From: Solanum dulcamara
Lineage: Eukaryota > Streptophyta > Magnoliopsida > Solanales > Solanaceae
DNA: 64,000 nt
NCBI RefSeq assembly: GCF_947179165.1
Contig: NC_077246.1
Coordinates: 70,032,421-70,096,420 of the forward strand
Direction of reading: 5' to 3'
Position numbers and translations under genes: made by a program. Below, in pieces: positions 1 to 9,559 of this stretch. Under the pieces are notes generated by a model. It was not told where the DNA came from and did not search any database. It worked only from the letters and a program-made list of their open reading frames with translations. Within the stretch, counting starts at the first letter, position 1, and each line of letters starts with the position of its first letter.

Positions 1-133
1 AATAAAAGCAGAGGGAATGGAGTACATCATCAAGCTTCTAGAAATATCTAGTTCTCATCCTTTTTTTGCTAATTGATCCGCTACTTCATTAGCTTCTCTG
101 AAAACATGCTTAATTGATACCCTTCTTGTCTTA

Positions 134-513
134 GAGCCCGTTTGGATTGGCTTTAAGTTGGTCAAAATCAACTTAAAGCCCCTTTTTAGCTTTTGGACGT
201 GTTTGCCTACTGCTGACTTTAAGCCATAAAGTTCTTAAAGTCAGTCAAAAATGAAAAGTTAGGATTCCTAACTTTTTTTCCAAAGTGCTTAAAGCCATTT
301 TCTTTGACCATGAAAATTACTTTTATATCCCTTATATTTTAACTAAATTTCCAAACTAACTTTTTTTATTCTTTTAACCCTAAAATTCACATCATAAGCA
401 CTTTTATCCAAACACTCAACTGTTTATTTATAAAAATAACTTTCAACACTTCAAAGTTCTAAAAGCAATTCATACATAAAAGTTACTTTTTTTAAGCTCA
501 TCCAAACGGGCTC
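134..513. mobile_element. Tourist/PIF-Harbinger-type MITE, 380 bp
   Basis: The ends form an inverted repeat starting GAGCCCGTTTGGAT (left, 134) and its complement ATCCAAACGGGCTC (right, ending 513). It is flanked by a 3-bp TTA duplication at 131-133 and 514-516, the target type used by PIF/Harbinger elements. No ORF. It sits inside the RNase H domain of the LINE remnant and so is younger than it. Confidence 0.85.
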
Positions 514-1084
514 TTAGTTAGTATGTACCTACAATCATCAATCAAATTTTGGTAGGAGCAATATTTGTTAGATAGCATGTTAATAAGCTCTTTGCAATCA
601 GTTTTGATGACTAGAGGTATTGAGTTTTTTTGTAGTGCAATTTTTAGCCCGTGGAATAATGCTAATGCTTCCATATAGATGTTCGTAGCCATGTAGATAC
701 CCATGTTGGAGCTTGTTATCCATTCTTTGTTCCTGTCTCTGAATACTGCCCCCCCCCCCCCCCACACACACACACCAATTCCTCCTTTACATGAATTGGA
801 GGTTCATACACCATCAATATTAAGCTTTAAAAAGTCGTTATATGGTGGTTCCTATTTCACATAGATGAACCTTTTTTCCTTGTTAAGATTACTTTTGCTT
901 GTCATAAGCTTGTATTCTAAGGCTTTGTTATAGATTAGACTGATCTGCGGGGGTTACTATTACCTCTAAAGATAATATTGTTCCTGTTTATCTAAATTTG
1001 CCATAGAAGAAAAGGGATTAGATAGCCCAAGCTTCATACCCTTCCAAGCTTCTTTTGATTTAAGTTATTCTTTTGACTTCTGAT

Positions 1085-1421
1085 TTCTGTTATTTCTGTT
1101 ATTATTTATTACTTTTTATGCTTTGATTACTCAATTTTACCTGTGACGTTTTCATTATTTATTTAATCGTTATTTGTTATTAGTCTTTATTTATTTGTAT
1201 TTATTTGTCATCTATTCGTTATTTGTTTGTTGTTTTTCTCATAAAGCTTTTAATTTTCTATTCTTATCTAACATTTTTTTTATGCATTTATGCTTTTACT
1301 GAGCCGAGGGTCTCCAGGAAACAGCCGTCCTACCTTGGTAGGAGTAAGGTCTGCGTACATTCTACCCTCCCCAGACCCCATGTTGTGGGATTTCACTGGG
1401 TTGTTGTTGTTGTTGTTGTTG
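1085..1421 (+). mobile_element. (TTG)n-tailed retroposon (TS-SINE / RTE-LINE 3'-end family), copy 1
   Basis: Plus-strand copy of a repeat seen at least five times here. Its hallmarks are a GAGCCGAGGGTCTC block, a GTAAGGTCTGCGTACA block, CCCTCCCCAGACCCCA and a terminal TTG microsatellite. Upstream sequence from about 1115 resembles the distal part of the copy at 50369-50625, so the insertion is longer than the 130-bp core. It lies between the zinc-binding and RNase H segments of the LINE remnant. The left boundary is approximate, and I found no clear target duplication. Confidence 0.7.
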
Positions 1422-1591
1422 TTTTATCCAAGTAGAGATTGATTCAGGGGCATTAATATGAGGTATATAGTTATGATTTCTCTTCATTTGTTCCCACAAT
1501 TTTTCTGAGTGTGTACATCTAAAGAATAATTGTTCAATGTATTCTTTTTCTTTTCCACATATGCAACAAGTATCATTGGGACATACATGAA

Positions 1592-2402
1592 AAACTAACA
1601 AAATCCCTTAATTCTTGCTGAGTGCCACTCATATGCTATGAAAATGGCATAGATCATGTCGAGGTTACACGTACTGTTAACTCAGATCGTTACGAAAGTT
1701 CCTATAAAGATTTTTCCAAAGAATTGGCCGAAAGTCATATCACCAAAAATTTCATGGGCTAACATACACAAAAAATTGAGAAAATCGCCTAATTCATGTT
1801 GTGTGACCCCTAAATGCTATGAAAATGACGTGGATCATGCCGAGTCTACACGTACTATTTTCCCCAATCATTATAGAGGGTCCTGTAAATGTTTTGTAAA
1901 AAATTTATCGAAATCCATATGAGCAAAAATTCATGGATTAACAGATACAAAAAACTAAGAAAATCGCCCAATTACTGTTGACTGACTCCTAAATGCTATG
2001 AAAATGGTGTGGATCGTGTCGAGGCTACACGTATTGTTCCCCCAGGTTGCTACGGAGGGTCCTGTAAAGGTTTTGCAAAAAAATTGACCGAATGTCATAT
2101 CGCCAAAAAATCTATGGGCTAACATATACGAAAAACTGTGAAAATCGCTTAATTTTTTTTGAGTGCCCCCTAAATGCTATAAAAATGACGTGGATCACGC
2201 CTAGACTACACGTATTGTTCCCACATGTTGTTACAGAGGTTCATGTAAAGGTTTTGCAAAAAAAAGTGACTAAAAGTTATATCAACAAAAAATTAATGGG
2301 CTAATACATACGAAAATTAAATTGAGAAAATGACTTAATTCCTGTTGAGTGACCCATAAATGCTATAAAAATGGCGTAGATCATGCCGAGGCTACACGTT
2401 TA
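1592..2402. repeat. Tandem satellite-like array, ~181-bp unit, about 4.4 copies
   Basis: The landmark TGCTATGAAAATG/TGCTATAAAAATG recurs at 1634, 1815, 1994, 2175 and 2361, giving spacings of 181, 179, 181 and 186 bp. Each unit also carries GGATC(A/G)(T/C)G(C/T)C plus CTACACGT, GGGTCCTGTAAA and a GGGCTAACA segment. Copies differ at many positions, so the array is old. ORFs across it (1656-1922, 2092-2304) simply follow the repeat and are not genes. The unit length is in the range of plant centromeric or subtelomeric satellites, but this is a short dispersed block. Confidence 0.85.
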
Positions 2403-4405
2403 ATTAGACGGTGCTCTAATCATTTAATAACTTGATATAGTTTTATTTTTTAGTTATATTTAAAGAATAATTCTCTTATAATTTTCTGCGCTTAATTAAT
2501 ATATTTACTAAACTTGTATTACTAAATAATTAAGTATAATTTTAAGTAGATAAATATTTATTTATAGTTATTATTATCGTGAAATTAAATTGTCTCCTTC
2601 AATATTTTTTTTATTTTAAATGAAAAAATATTTTTTTAAAGGTATTCATTCGTACGTTCTGGACATAATTGGATTTGGGAGATGGTAGGGTGACTGTTAT
2701 GTATATGTTCAGAACATAATTTGTATTGCATAGTAATAAAACAAAATATTAATTTGTAAAAATAAAATTTAAAAAAAAACAGTTTTTAAACTAAAGTTTG
2801 TAGCTTTTTTTAGTTAACTGAAAAACATTTATTTTTCAACAAATATCGAATATTTGTTTTAATCAAATAACCATATGATACACAAAAAAGAAATACTAAA
2901 AAAAAAAAACATCTTCCTTAGCAGTCAAAGAGTAATTTAAAGACTTTGGGGAATAGAAAAAAATAGTTAAATTTTGTTTTGGTGGAAAAAGTATTTGGAA
3001 AAGAAATGTAAAATTTAGTATAGGGATATTATAGACTTTTTACATTTGTGGTCAAATTTGGGCCAAAGTTTTGTGGCCATTATGCATTAAAGTTTTGGGA
3101 AAAGAGCACTTCTATCCAAATAAAAAAAATTATTTACAAGTAGTTATTTTCTTATTTTGATACACCCCCCATTTCTAACTGTTAATTCGCGTTTATTTCT
3201 TGATATCATCAGAGCATATATACATATGATGATATTAAAGAGAAGTAAAGAACACTACTCAATTACTTTTTGATACCATCAAAATATATAGATATTGTCA
3301 AAGCATATATATATTTTGTTGGTATTAAAAATGAAGAAACAACGATTCAATAAATAAAACAAGAAGACAAACGAATAATTTAAATAATTATTTTACCTAA
3401 TGAATTCAATTCGTGTAATTTTCCCTTAAAATTTTTCAATAATAAGCAGAGTGAAGACTTTGAAGAGTCAAATAGTCAACTTTTCTAAAACGAGTTGCTA
3501 ATAAATTAATGTGATAGTTAAAGTATTTGGATTATTGTGCAAATAGATGCATGTATATACCAAAAAAAAAAAAAAAAGTCTAAAAGTTTGGTAAGTTTGT
3601 CTGGCGTTTTCTCGAGTTGCATGGGTCTTTCCCGTTAGGTAATTATCGAGGCAAAAATTAGTTTTTTCAAAGTTAATTTTCTCACCAACTTAATTGAAAT
3701 CTAATTATTGGTGAATAATAATTCAAAGGCGTGAAGCAAATATTTTTATTTGTTTTCTCTCTTCTATTATGGCAGCTATGTCTGGGAAGTTATACTACAA
3801 AAAAAAAAAAAAGCAATAATGGTAAAATTCTATATCAAAACACAAAATTCATCGCTAATTTGTGATGGATTAATATAAAATTGATTAGTTATGAGTAATT
3901 TAGCGATAAAGTTGGTACCTTATTTATTTATTGATTGATTGATTTATAGTGTTAGTTTCTTCGCCATCTTAGAGGGACCCCAATTTATTCACGGGTCATA
4001 ATTCAAGAGCGTGAACCTAGTAATTCTAACAGTTTTTTTATATATATGCACAAATTAATAGTGTTCTAAGAAAACTGATTAAAGAATAAATCCGACACTT
4101 TTTTGATACTCTGATATTGAATTTAATGAATCGAACCAACCCAACTCGATTATATAAATACCTAGTTAAAAATTATATTTACATATAAATATAAAAAGAG
4201 TTAAAATTTTACGACATATATTAATAATTTGCACTCTTGATTCGTAAATCTAGATTGCCTTTATAGTAATTTAATTCTTTCTTTACTTTCTATAGCTTGA
4301 TTTGTAAAATTTATTTAATAAAAAAAACGGACTCAATTGATTTAGTTTGATTTCAACATTTGTTTTAATTATTGTGTCACCATCTAACTAAATAATATCG
4401 CGACA
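2403..4405. other. AT-rich gene-free stretch
   Basis: No supported gene. It holds poly-A/T tracts and, at about 3430-3530, one divergent copy of the upstream module (GAAGACTTTGAAGAGTCAA) that recurs 5' of the family A genes. Confidence 0.6.
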
Positions 4406-4425
4406 TTTTGTCGATCTTTAAATAT

Positions 4426-4581
4426 AACAACAACAATCCAGTGAAATCCTACAACGTGGGGTCTGGGGAGGATAATTGTACGCAGACCTTACTCCTACCA
4501 AGATAGGACGGCTGTTTCCAAAAGACCTTCGGCTCAATAAAAGCATAAAAAGACGTTAGATAAAGCTAAGAAGTTAAGAGG
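4426..4581 (-). mobile_element. (TTG)n-tailed retroposon, copy 2, with perfect target duplication
   Basis: Minus-strand insertion: it begins with a CAA-rich tail (4426 on), then TGGGGTCTGGGGAGG, GTACGCAGACCTTACTCCTA and CTTCGGCTCAATAAAAGC. A 20-bp direct repeat (TTTTGTCGATC...) occurs at 4406-4425 and again at 4582-4601, an exact target-site duplication. It inserted into the upstream region of the first family A gene. Confidence 0.88.
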
Positions 4582-4643
4582 TTTTGTCGATCTTTAAATA
4601 TCCGTTAGAAAATGAACCAAAAAGTAAGATAAACCAAGTAGTA

Positions 4644-4887
4644 CTCTCTCCATTTCAATTTATTTGTTCTATTTTTTTAGTTCATTTAAAGAAAATATCT
4701 TTTTTTGGGTAATTATTTAATTTCAATTTTTCACGTGATATGTTTAAAATCATAAAATTAAAGGACATTTTGATATGTTCTACGTATCTTTATTTTAAAA
4801 GCACAAATTTCAAAAAAAAATAATACTTTCTTAAACTCCTATATGTATCATATCAAAATAGGACAAATTAAAATTAAAAGTAGGGAG
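4644..4887. mobile_element. Stowaway MITE abutting the TATA box of gene A1
   Basis: Terminal inverted repeats CTCTCTCCATTTCAATTTAT (left) and the complement of ...AAAAGTAGGGAG (right), with TA target duplications at 4642-4643 and 4888-4889; 244 bp, non-coding. The right-hand TA is also the first two bases of the TATAAAT box of the gene at 4955. The paralogous promoter at about 6585-6624 has the same flanks without the insertion. Confidence 0.88.
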
Positions 4888-4894
4888 TATAAAT
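4888..4894 (+). promoter_or_regulatory. TATA box of gene A1
   Basis: TATAAAT lies 61-67 bp before the start codon and is followed by TGGGATGTTGTGATAACTTA. The same TATA plus downstream block precedes gene A2 at 6617, supporting a shared core promoter. Confidence 0.7.
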
Positions 4895-4954
4895 TGGGAT
4901 GTTGTGATAACTTAATTTTCAAGAGAACTCATTACAACTTGAGAATTTGAAACA

Positions 4955-5218
4955 ATGAGGGCAATATGTATAATTTCATTTCTTCTAATATCTTTCATCA
5001 TCCATGAAGCATCATCAAGGTCCATCCAACAATATGATAATTCCTACAAGGAATTATTTTCTCAATTTAAAGTTGCTAGAGAGCTAAGAAGCAAAAGAAC
5101 ACCACCACCACCAGATTCTAATAAGGTATCTCATATGCTTGTCCCTCCTGCTTATCATTATAAATCACCACCACCACCATCACGATCAGTACAAGAGGTA
5201 CAAACAAACTATCCATGA
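4955..5218 (+). CDS. Family A gene 1: small secreted proline-rich protein, 87 aa
   Basis: Function unknown. The protein starts with a hydrophobic signal peptide (residues 1 to about 21, MRAICIISFLLISFIIHEAS). Next comes a conserved polar segment, QQYDNSYKELFSQFKVAREL (about 25-44). Then follow an RSKR basic site, a TPPPP stretch, an extensin-like YHYKSPPPPS near the C-terminus and a short tail. The ATG follows a TATA box and 5' leader shared with the paralogue at 6675, which fixes the start. No introns and no cysteines in the mature part. The layout (signal, polar pro-region, basic site, proline-rich end) fits a precursor of a hydroxyproline-rich signalling peptide or a short cell-wall protein; that is inference. 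The HypSys peptides of Solanaceae are the closest analogy, not a demonstrated homologue. A MITE occupies its 3' flank. Confidence 0.72.
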   Translation: MRAICIISFLLISFIIHEASSRSIQQYDNSYKELFSQFKVARELRSKRTPPPPDSNKVSHMLVPPAYHYKSPPPPSRSVQEVQTNYP

Positions 5219-5225
5219 GCAGATA

Positions 5226-5360
5226 AGGGCGGAACTAGAATTCTGATCAATTTATAGATTCTAAAAAAGATTGCTTATTGGGTTTGTATTTTAATATAAA
5301 TATAGAGTTTTGGACAAAAGTGATTGAGTTAATTCATAAGTAGATCTGTAATTCCGCTCT
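5226..5360. mobile_element. Short MITE in the 3' flank of A1 (AGGGCGGAACTAG family)
   Basis: The left end AGGGCGGAACTAGAATT and right end AATTCCGCTCT are inverted copies. Related sequence follows gene A2 (from 7014) and remnant A3 (from about 8107), and lies beside gene B2 (13588-13741), so the insertion predates at least the family A duplications. Confidence 0.6.
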
Positions 5361-6580
5361 GATTGAACTTGACATCATTTCCTCTCATATGTACTTTATT
5401 TTTTCTTCTTGGTGAGTGCTTCGATTTGTAATAAAAGACTCAGGATGCTTGTGAGAATTTATTACTATGTGTTATGATTCATCTTTTTTGTTTTAAATAT
5501 ATAACTTTTGAACAAGCAAAAAACAATAATTGTACAAACATTGTCACCACCAAACCCTTTTTCCTTAGTATTTTGTTCTAACATGACACATATATTGTAA
5601 TAAAAAAGATTAAGCATGAGATAAGCTAGTTAGTGTTGGTTAACACTAACATTCTGCTTATGATAACCCTCATGAGGAGGTTAAGATGACTCTAGCAGAA
5701 ATTATGATCGAACATGACGTTTGCTAACGGGCTAAATGAAGAAATAAAATTATGCTTTTACGATCAGCTATAGCTTTTGACATGATAGTAAACGTTTGAT
5801 TCTAACAAGTAATAGCAGAGCCAATATCATGAGATCAATTTTTGGCAAAAAAAAAAACAATAGATGAAATTCGAAGAAAAAATGTATTATTTTTGGCAAT
5901 AAATAAATAAATCAGACGTACACAACATCTATCTATATATATTCAATTTTTTTATTGATCAAAGAGTGTAAATAAGTAATAATGATCGAACTCCTTTGTC
6001 GTTTTCCATTTTGATCAACATACAAACGAAATAACAAAACCTTGATTTGTCAGCTCACTTAATAAATGTCAAAAAATACTTTTTTAAAAAAAACTAGGGG
6101 CTCGTAAAATTTAATTCAAGTGTGTTACAATAAATCCGATCCAATCATAATATAGGTGACATTTTAACCATTTTCCTATAAAAATATTAAATTCAAAAGT
6201 CTTTTTTTTTTTTTAAGAAAAATACCTCAATTTCAACAAGCAAAATGATGAAGACTTCAGAGTCAACGACTGAGCTTTGCAAAAATAGGCTGCTAATAAA
6301 AGTCACGGGTTCTGACTAAAACATTAATTAGGGAAAGTGATAGGACTATAGTATAAAAAATTATTTTATTATTAATCGTCTATAAAAATATTCAACAAGT
6401 TGGAATTGGAATAAACAAATATCAATTAAATTGCTTATAGTGGATTTAGACTAGTATATAATCTACTAATTATTTTTACATTACTATAAGTTGCTCAAGA
6501 ATATAATTATGACATTGATTTTCTCAACCCTTTTGACTCACGAGTCACAATTATCGTATTATTTTATCGATTTTTAAAAA
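5361..6580. repeat. A1 3' module and A2 upstream module; otherwise AT-rich
   Basis: 5400-5480 holds GGTGAGTGCTTCGATTTG...AATAAAAGACTCAGGAT, a module repeated downstream of A2 (about 7225-7300), A3 (about 8235-8310) and A4 (about 10030-10110). 6230-6425 holds the upstream module GAAGACTTCAGAGTCAA...GTGATAGGACTATAG...CAACAAGTTGGAA, repeated at 7665-7800. Between them I see nothing gene-like. Confidence 0.6.
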
Positions 6581-6616
6581 ATCATAGAAAATGAACAAAA
6601 GTAAGAGAAAGAGTAA

Positions 6617-6623
6617 TATAAAT
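6617..6623 (+). promoter_or_regulatory. TATA box of gene A2
   Basis: TATAAAT followed by TGGGATGTTGTGATAACTTAG, nearly identical to the A1 core promoter, 52-58 bp before the ATG. Here it is preceded directly by AAAGTAAGAGAAAGAGTAA, the pre-insertion arrangement of the site occupied by a Stowaway in A1. Confidence 0.7.
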
Positions 6624-6674
6624 TGGGATGTTGTGATAACTTAGTTTTCATAAAACTCATTACTATTTGAAAGA

Positions 6675-7007
6675 ATGAGGCCTTTAGGTATAATTTCATA
6701 TCTTCTAATATCTTTGAGTATTTATGAATTAATTTGTGTGGAATTAGTAGTAGCAAGGAAGTCCATGCAACAATATGATAATTCCTACAAGGAATTATTT
6801 TCTCAATTCAAGATTGCTAGAGAGCTAAGAGGTTTTGGTTTTAGAGGCAAAATTACAATGTCACCACCCCAATCTAATAAGGAATCTCATATGCATCTCC
6901 CTCCTATGAAGCCAGCACCACCAAATCCACCGCCACCGTCACCACCATCTCCGCACCTACCACCACCACCTGCACCTCCATCAGCACCAATAAGCGGAAC
7001 ATCATGA
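6675..7007 (+). CDS. Family A gene 2: small secreted proline-rich protein, 110 aa
   Basis: Paralogue of the gene at 4955. Signal peptide at about residues 1-26 (MRPLGIISYLLISLSIYELI...), then the near-identical QQYDNSYKELFSQFKIAREL block (about 33-52). A glycine/basic linker replaces the RSKR of A1, SNKESHM matches SNKVSHM in A1, and the tail is long and proline-rich (PNPPPPSPPSPHLPPPP and so on). Conservation of the QQYDNSYKELF block exceeds that of the proline tail, which grows and shrinks as a CCA-type repeat. No introns. Probably secreted to the apoplast; role unknown (peptide precursor or small extensin-like protein). Confidence 0.72.
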   Translation: MRPLGIISYLLISLSIYELICVELVVARKSMQQYDNSYKELFSQFKIARELRGFGFRGKITMSPPQSNKESHMHLPPMKPAPPNPPPPSPPSPHLPPPPAPPSAPISGTS

Positions 7008-7013
7008 GCTGAC

Positions 7014-7203
7014 AGGGGTGGAGCTAGAATTTTGAGTTTATAGATTTTGAATTCTGAAAAAGATAGATTACTTTATTCTAGATTAATTTTTTCGAAATAT
7101 ATATACAATGGCTTAAAATTAGTAAGTTCTATCGATTTGTAAGCAGATCTGTCAAGCCCCCTCCCCCCCCCCCTCGCCCTCCCCCCCCCCCCCCCTCGCC
7201 CTC
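7014..7203. repeat. MITE copy with long poly-C tracts 3' of A2
   Basis: Begins AGGGGTGGAGCTAGAATTTTGAG, the same family as 5226-5360. The right end runs into homopolymeric C tracts (about 7156-7203) broken by TCGCCCT twice. Such tracts are rare in this AT-rich window and their length may be unreliable. Confidence 0.55.
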
Positions 7204-7659
7204 CTTTATATGTACTTTTCTTTTGTGAGTGCTTAGATTTGGTTGTGGAAGGATGGATTCAGGATTATTTTGACTGGATTTACTATGTATTCTAATTCAT
7301 GTTTTATTCTATATTAAGTGAACTTATTTCTTCTATTAAACGATAGAGTTGCAGTACAGATATCATAACCAAAATGCTACTCAAAATCAACATATATTGG
7401 GACTCTCTAAAATTGTTGTCGCATCGGTGTTGGATCAATCCATCAAAATGCACCATTTTTTAAAGATCCAACACGCACCCGACAATATTTTTAAAATAAT
7501 CCGATCAATGTAGAATAAAATACAATGGAGATGCCAATTAGGATCCTTTTGGAATTTTTGGAGGTACCAATTACTTATTATTTTTTTAATTTATTTTTAA
7601 TAACAAGTTTTATAACTATACAAATATTATAAAACAAATTTATTTTGCATTGGCATTTA

Positions 7660-8310
7660 GGACTCAATTTCAAGCAGAATGGCGATGACTTCAAAGTCAA
7701 ATAGTCAAATAGGAAAATGATGGGACTATAGTATAAAAATATTTTATTATTAGTATCTTATGAAGATATTCAACAAGTTGGAACTAGAATAACCAAATAT
7801 AAGCTTTTTTACATTATTATTGTAATTTAACTTGCGGAGGAGAGCTTTGGAGTAATTGATAAAGTTGTTGCCATGAAAATAACCTCTGACAGAAATGCAA
7901 AATAAGGCTCTGTACAATAGACCCTTGTGGTCGGATTCTTCTCCAAACCCCGCAGAAGCGGTTGATAATTGGATTCAGTTCAACCATTATTTACATATTC
8001 ATAAAACAAAAAAGAAGATAACTCCAAGTTATTCAAACAGCAACGTTGATTTTTTTTTCAACCATTTTGACTTAGAATTATTATTTTGCCAACAAGCTAT
8101 CCATGAGCCAGGGGTGGAGTTAAGACTTTAAATTTATATGGGGGCGAAGTTAAAGACTTTAAATTTATAGGTTCTGAATTTTAGAAAATATAATTTACTG
8201 AGTTCGATACATCATGTTCCCTCCCACATTATTTTTGGTGAGTGTTTAGATTTGGTTTTGGAATAAAAGATTTAGGATTCTTGTGAGAGAATTTATTATT
8301 TATGTTGATT
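7660..8310 (+). pseudogene. Family A unit 3: remnant with promoter module and 3' end only
   Basis: The unit keeps the upstream module (7665-7800, GATGACTTCAAAGTCAA...GATGGGACTATAG...CAACAAGTTGGAA). It also keeps the last codons plus 3' flank: CAAGCTATCCATGAGCCAGGGGTGG at 8092-8116 parallels the C-terminus and 3' MITE of A1. The 3' module follows at 8235-8310. The signal peptide and polar block are gone; a tRNA-derived retroposon fragment fills part of the gap. The 78-codon ORF at 7895-8131 is a chance reading through this. Confidence 0.65.
7855..7965 (+). mobile_element. SINE-like fragment
   Basis: Contains AGAAATGCAAAATAAGGCTCTGTACAATAGACCCTTGTGGTC followed by a diverged CCCCGC segment. I recognise this as a dispersed Solanaceae repeat often preceded by a tRNA-like head; here the head is degraded. 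No target duplication found. Confidence 0.5.
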
Positions 8311-9120
8311 CATGTTTCTCCTTTGTTTTTAAAAAGTTCTTCGACAAAATAGGTAAAAGTAAACAAAGAAAGTAATTTGGTACAACTATTTATAATGAAA
8401 TAGACAATTAACTAAAACTTAGAAAGTATATTTACCAATAAACCACACCATTTAATGGTGATAAAGACTTCAATTTCAAAACCGTGTCAACATAATAAAA
8501 GTCATGGGACCAAAGCATTTAATTATTGGGGGAAAATGATGGGACTACTCAAAAAAAATATTTTTATTACTAAGACATTTAACACGCAATAGTTCTTTTC
8601 CATTTGATCATACTTTTATTTTTGGTTATAATGTTGAATTATTTGAGTTTTTCATTTAGTCAAAATTTTAATTAGATGATATACAAGTTTGATATAATCC
8701 AAAAAGTAGAGAGAGTTCTACATATTAAATAGTTGAATTTGAATAATTTGTTGTTAAATAAGTTTTTTTTGGAGGGAGAAGGGACTAAAATTAAAAAAAA
8801 ATTAATTATATGTTGAGGTACGTGATCATCTTATTTAAAGTTTTTAATTAGATTGACACAAATGTAAATATTTGTATAGGATTTATAATAAGTTTTTTCA
8901 TGTGCGGTTTTTTTTAATTATATTTTTGAGTTAAAAACATGATTTTTTTTTAAATAATAAATGATGATGGTGAGACTTCACCGGAGACTTTATCTATGCT
9001 CTAATAATATATATTGAAATTGTGTTAAGCATCATATCTAAAAACTTAAGTTATTATAGTAAAAGTGATATTATTTTATACTATATACCATAGTGGAACT
9101 TTGGTAAACTTATTTTCACA

Positions 9121-9405
9121 ATGAGGCCTACAAACAAAATTTCATGTCTACTAATATCCTTACTCATCCATGAATTAGTGATGGTGGACTACAAGTGTTG
9201 CAGTCTTTCAGTTGTAGAAGCATTAAACAGTATAGCCCGAAATAAGGATGGAGTCGCATCAACACCGCCAACACCAGAGCGTAATGTAGGACGTCATTGG
9301 AGGCGTTATTTACCCCCAGGGCCGCCACCACCTCCACCATCATCATCACCACCACCTTCATCAGTACCAACCCACTATCACTACCACCACCTCCTTCAGC
9401 ACTAG
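9121..9405 (+). CDS. Family A gene 4: secreted proline-rich protein, 94 aa, probably frameshifted
   Basis: Starts MRPTNKISCLLISLLIHEL, clearly the family A signal peptide, but the QQYDNSYKELF block is replaced by an unrelated segment with two adjacent cysteines. The middle has TPPTPERN and a WRRYLPPGPPPPPP run. The frame ends at HYHYHHLLQH. Downstream, in a different frame, the sequence stays CCA-rich to 9554 and ends CAAGTAAGCTATCCATGAG, matching the end of A1 (VQTNYP, stop). So the original C-terminus lay at 9552-9554 and an indel or repeat slippage has shifted the frame. It could still be translated in the short form. Function unknown. Confidence 0.5.
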   Translation: MRPTNKISCLLISLLIHELVMVDYKCCSLSVVEALNSIARNKDGVASTPPTPERNVGRHWRRYLPPGPPPPPPSSSPPPSSVPTHYHYHHLLQH

Positions 9406-9554
9406 CACAAGTATTACCACCTTCACTATCATCACCACTACCTTCAATAGTACCAGCTCTACCATAATCACTACCACCTCCACTTGTACTAACGCTAGTA
9501 CCATCACCATCACTATCATTATCTTCAGCACCACCACAAGTAAGCTATCCATGA
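9406..9554 (+). pseudogene. Out-of-frame ancestral C-terminus of family A gene 4
   Basis: CCACCA/CTACCA-rich sequence continuing from the gene at 9121, with the family-typical Tyr-Pro-stop end at 9546-9554 in a frame different from that of the start codon. Confidence 0.55.
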
Positions 9555-9559
9555 GCACC

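Larger units (their letters stand above)
1..1610 (-). pseudogene. Degenerate L1-type LINE / 'ribonuclease H protein' remnant (zf-RVT + RNase H)
   Basis: Minus-strand remains of the 3' part of a plant non-LTR retrotransposon ORF. At 1601-1422 there is a reverse-transcriptase zinc-binding (zf-RVT) segment with a CCICGKE knuckle and a following LFFRC. At about 840-514 and again at 130-20 there is an RNase H fold: the LNIDG aspartate (near 813), the MEALAL glutamate, the KTDCKEL aspartate, and the C-terminal HVFREANEVADQLAKKG block with the last acid near 76. The frame is broken by a stop just after LNIDG. The reading is also split by a MITE at 134-513 and by a (TTG)n retroposon ending at about 1421. 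No reverse transcriptase core is visible. A dead copy; the family call is firm, its exact clade less so. Confidence 0.82.

Noticed and set aside
749..772. Poly-C plus CACACA tract as a regulatory element
   Set aside because: A simple repeat inside a dead LINE ORF; likely slippage.
4955..5218. Calling family A hydroxyproline-rich systemin precursors
   Set aside because: The SPPPP context is suggestive, but such precursors are longer with several peptides and I see no firm homology; kept as analogy only.
7895..8131. 78-codon ORF as a gene
   Set aside because: It reads through a retroposon fragment and the relic end of a family A unit; no signal peptide.
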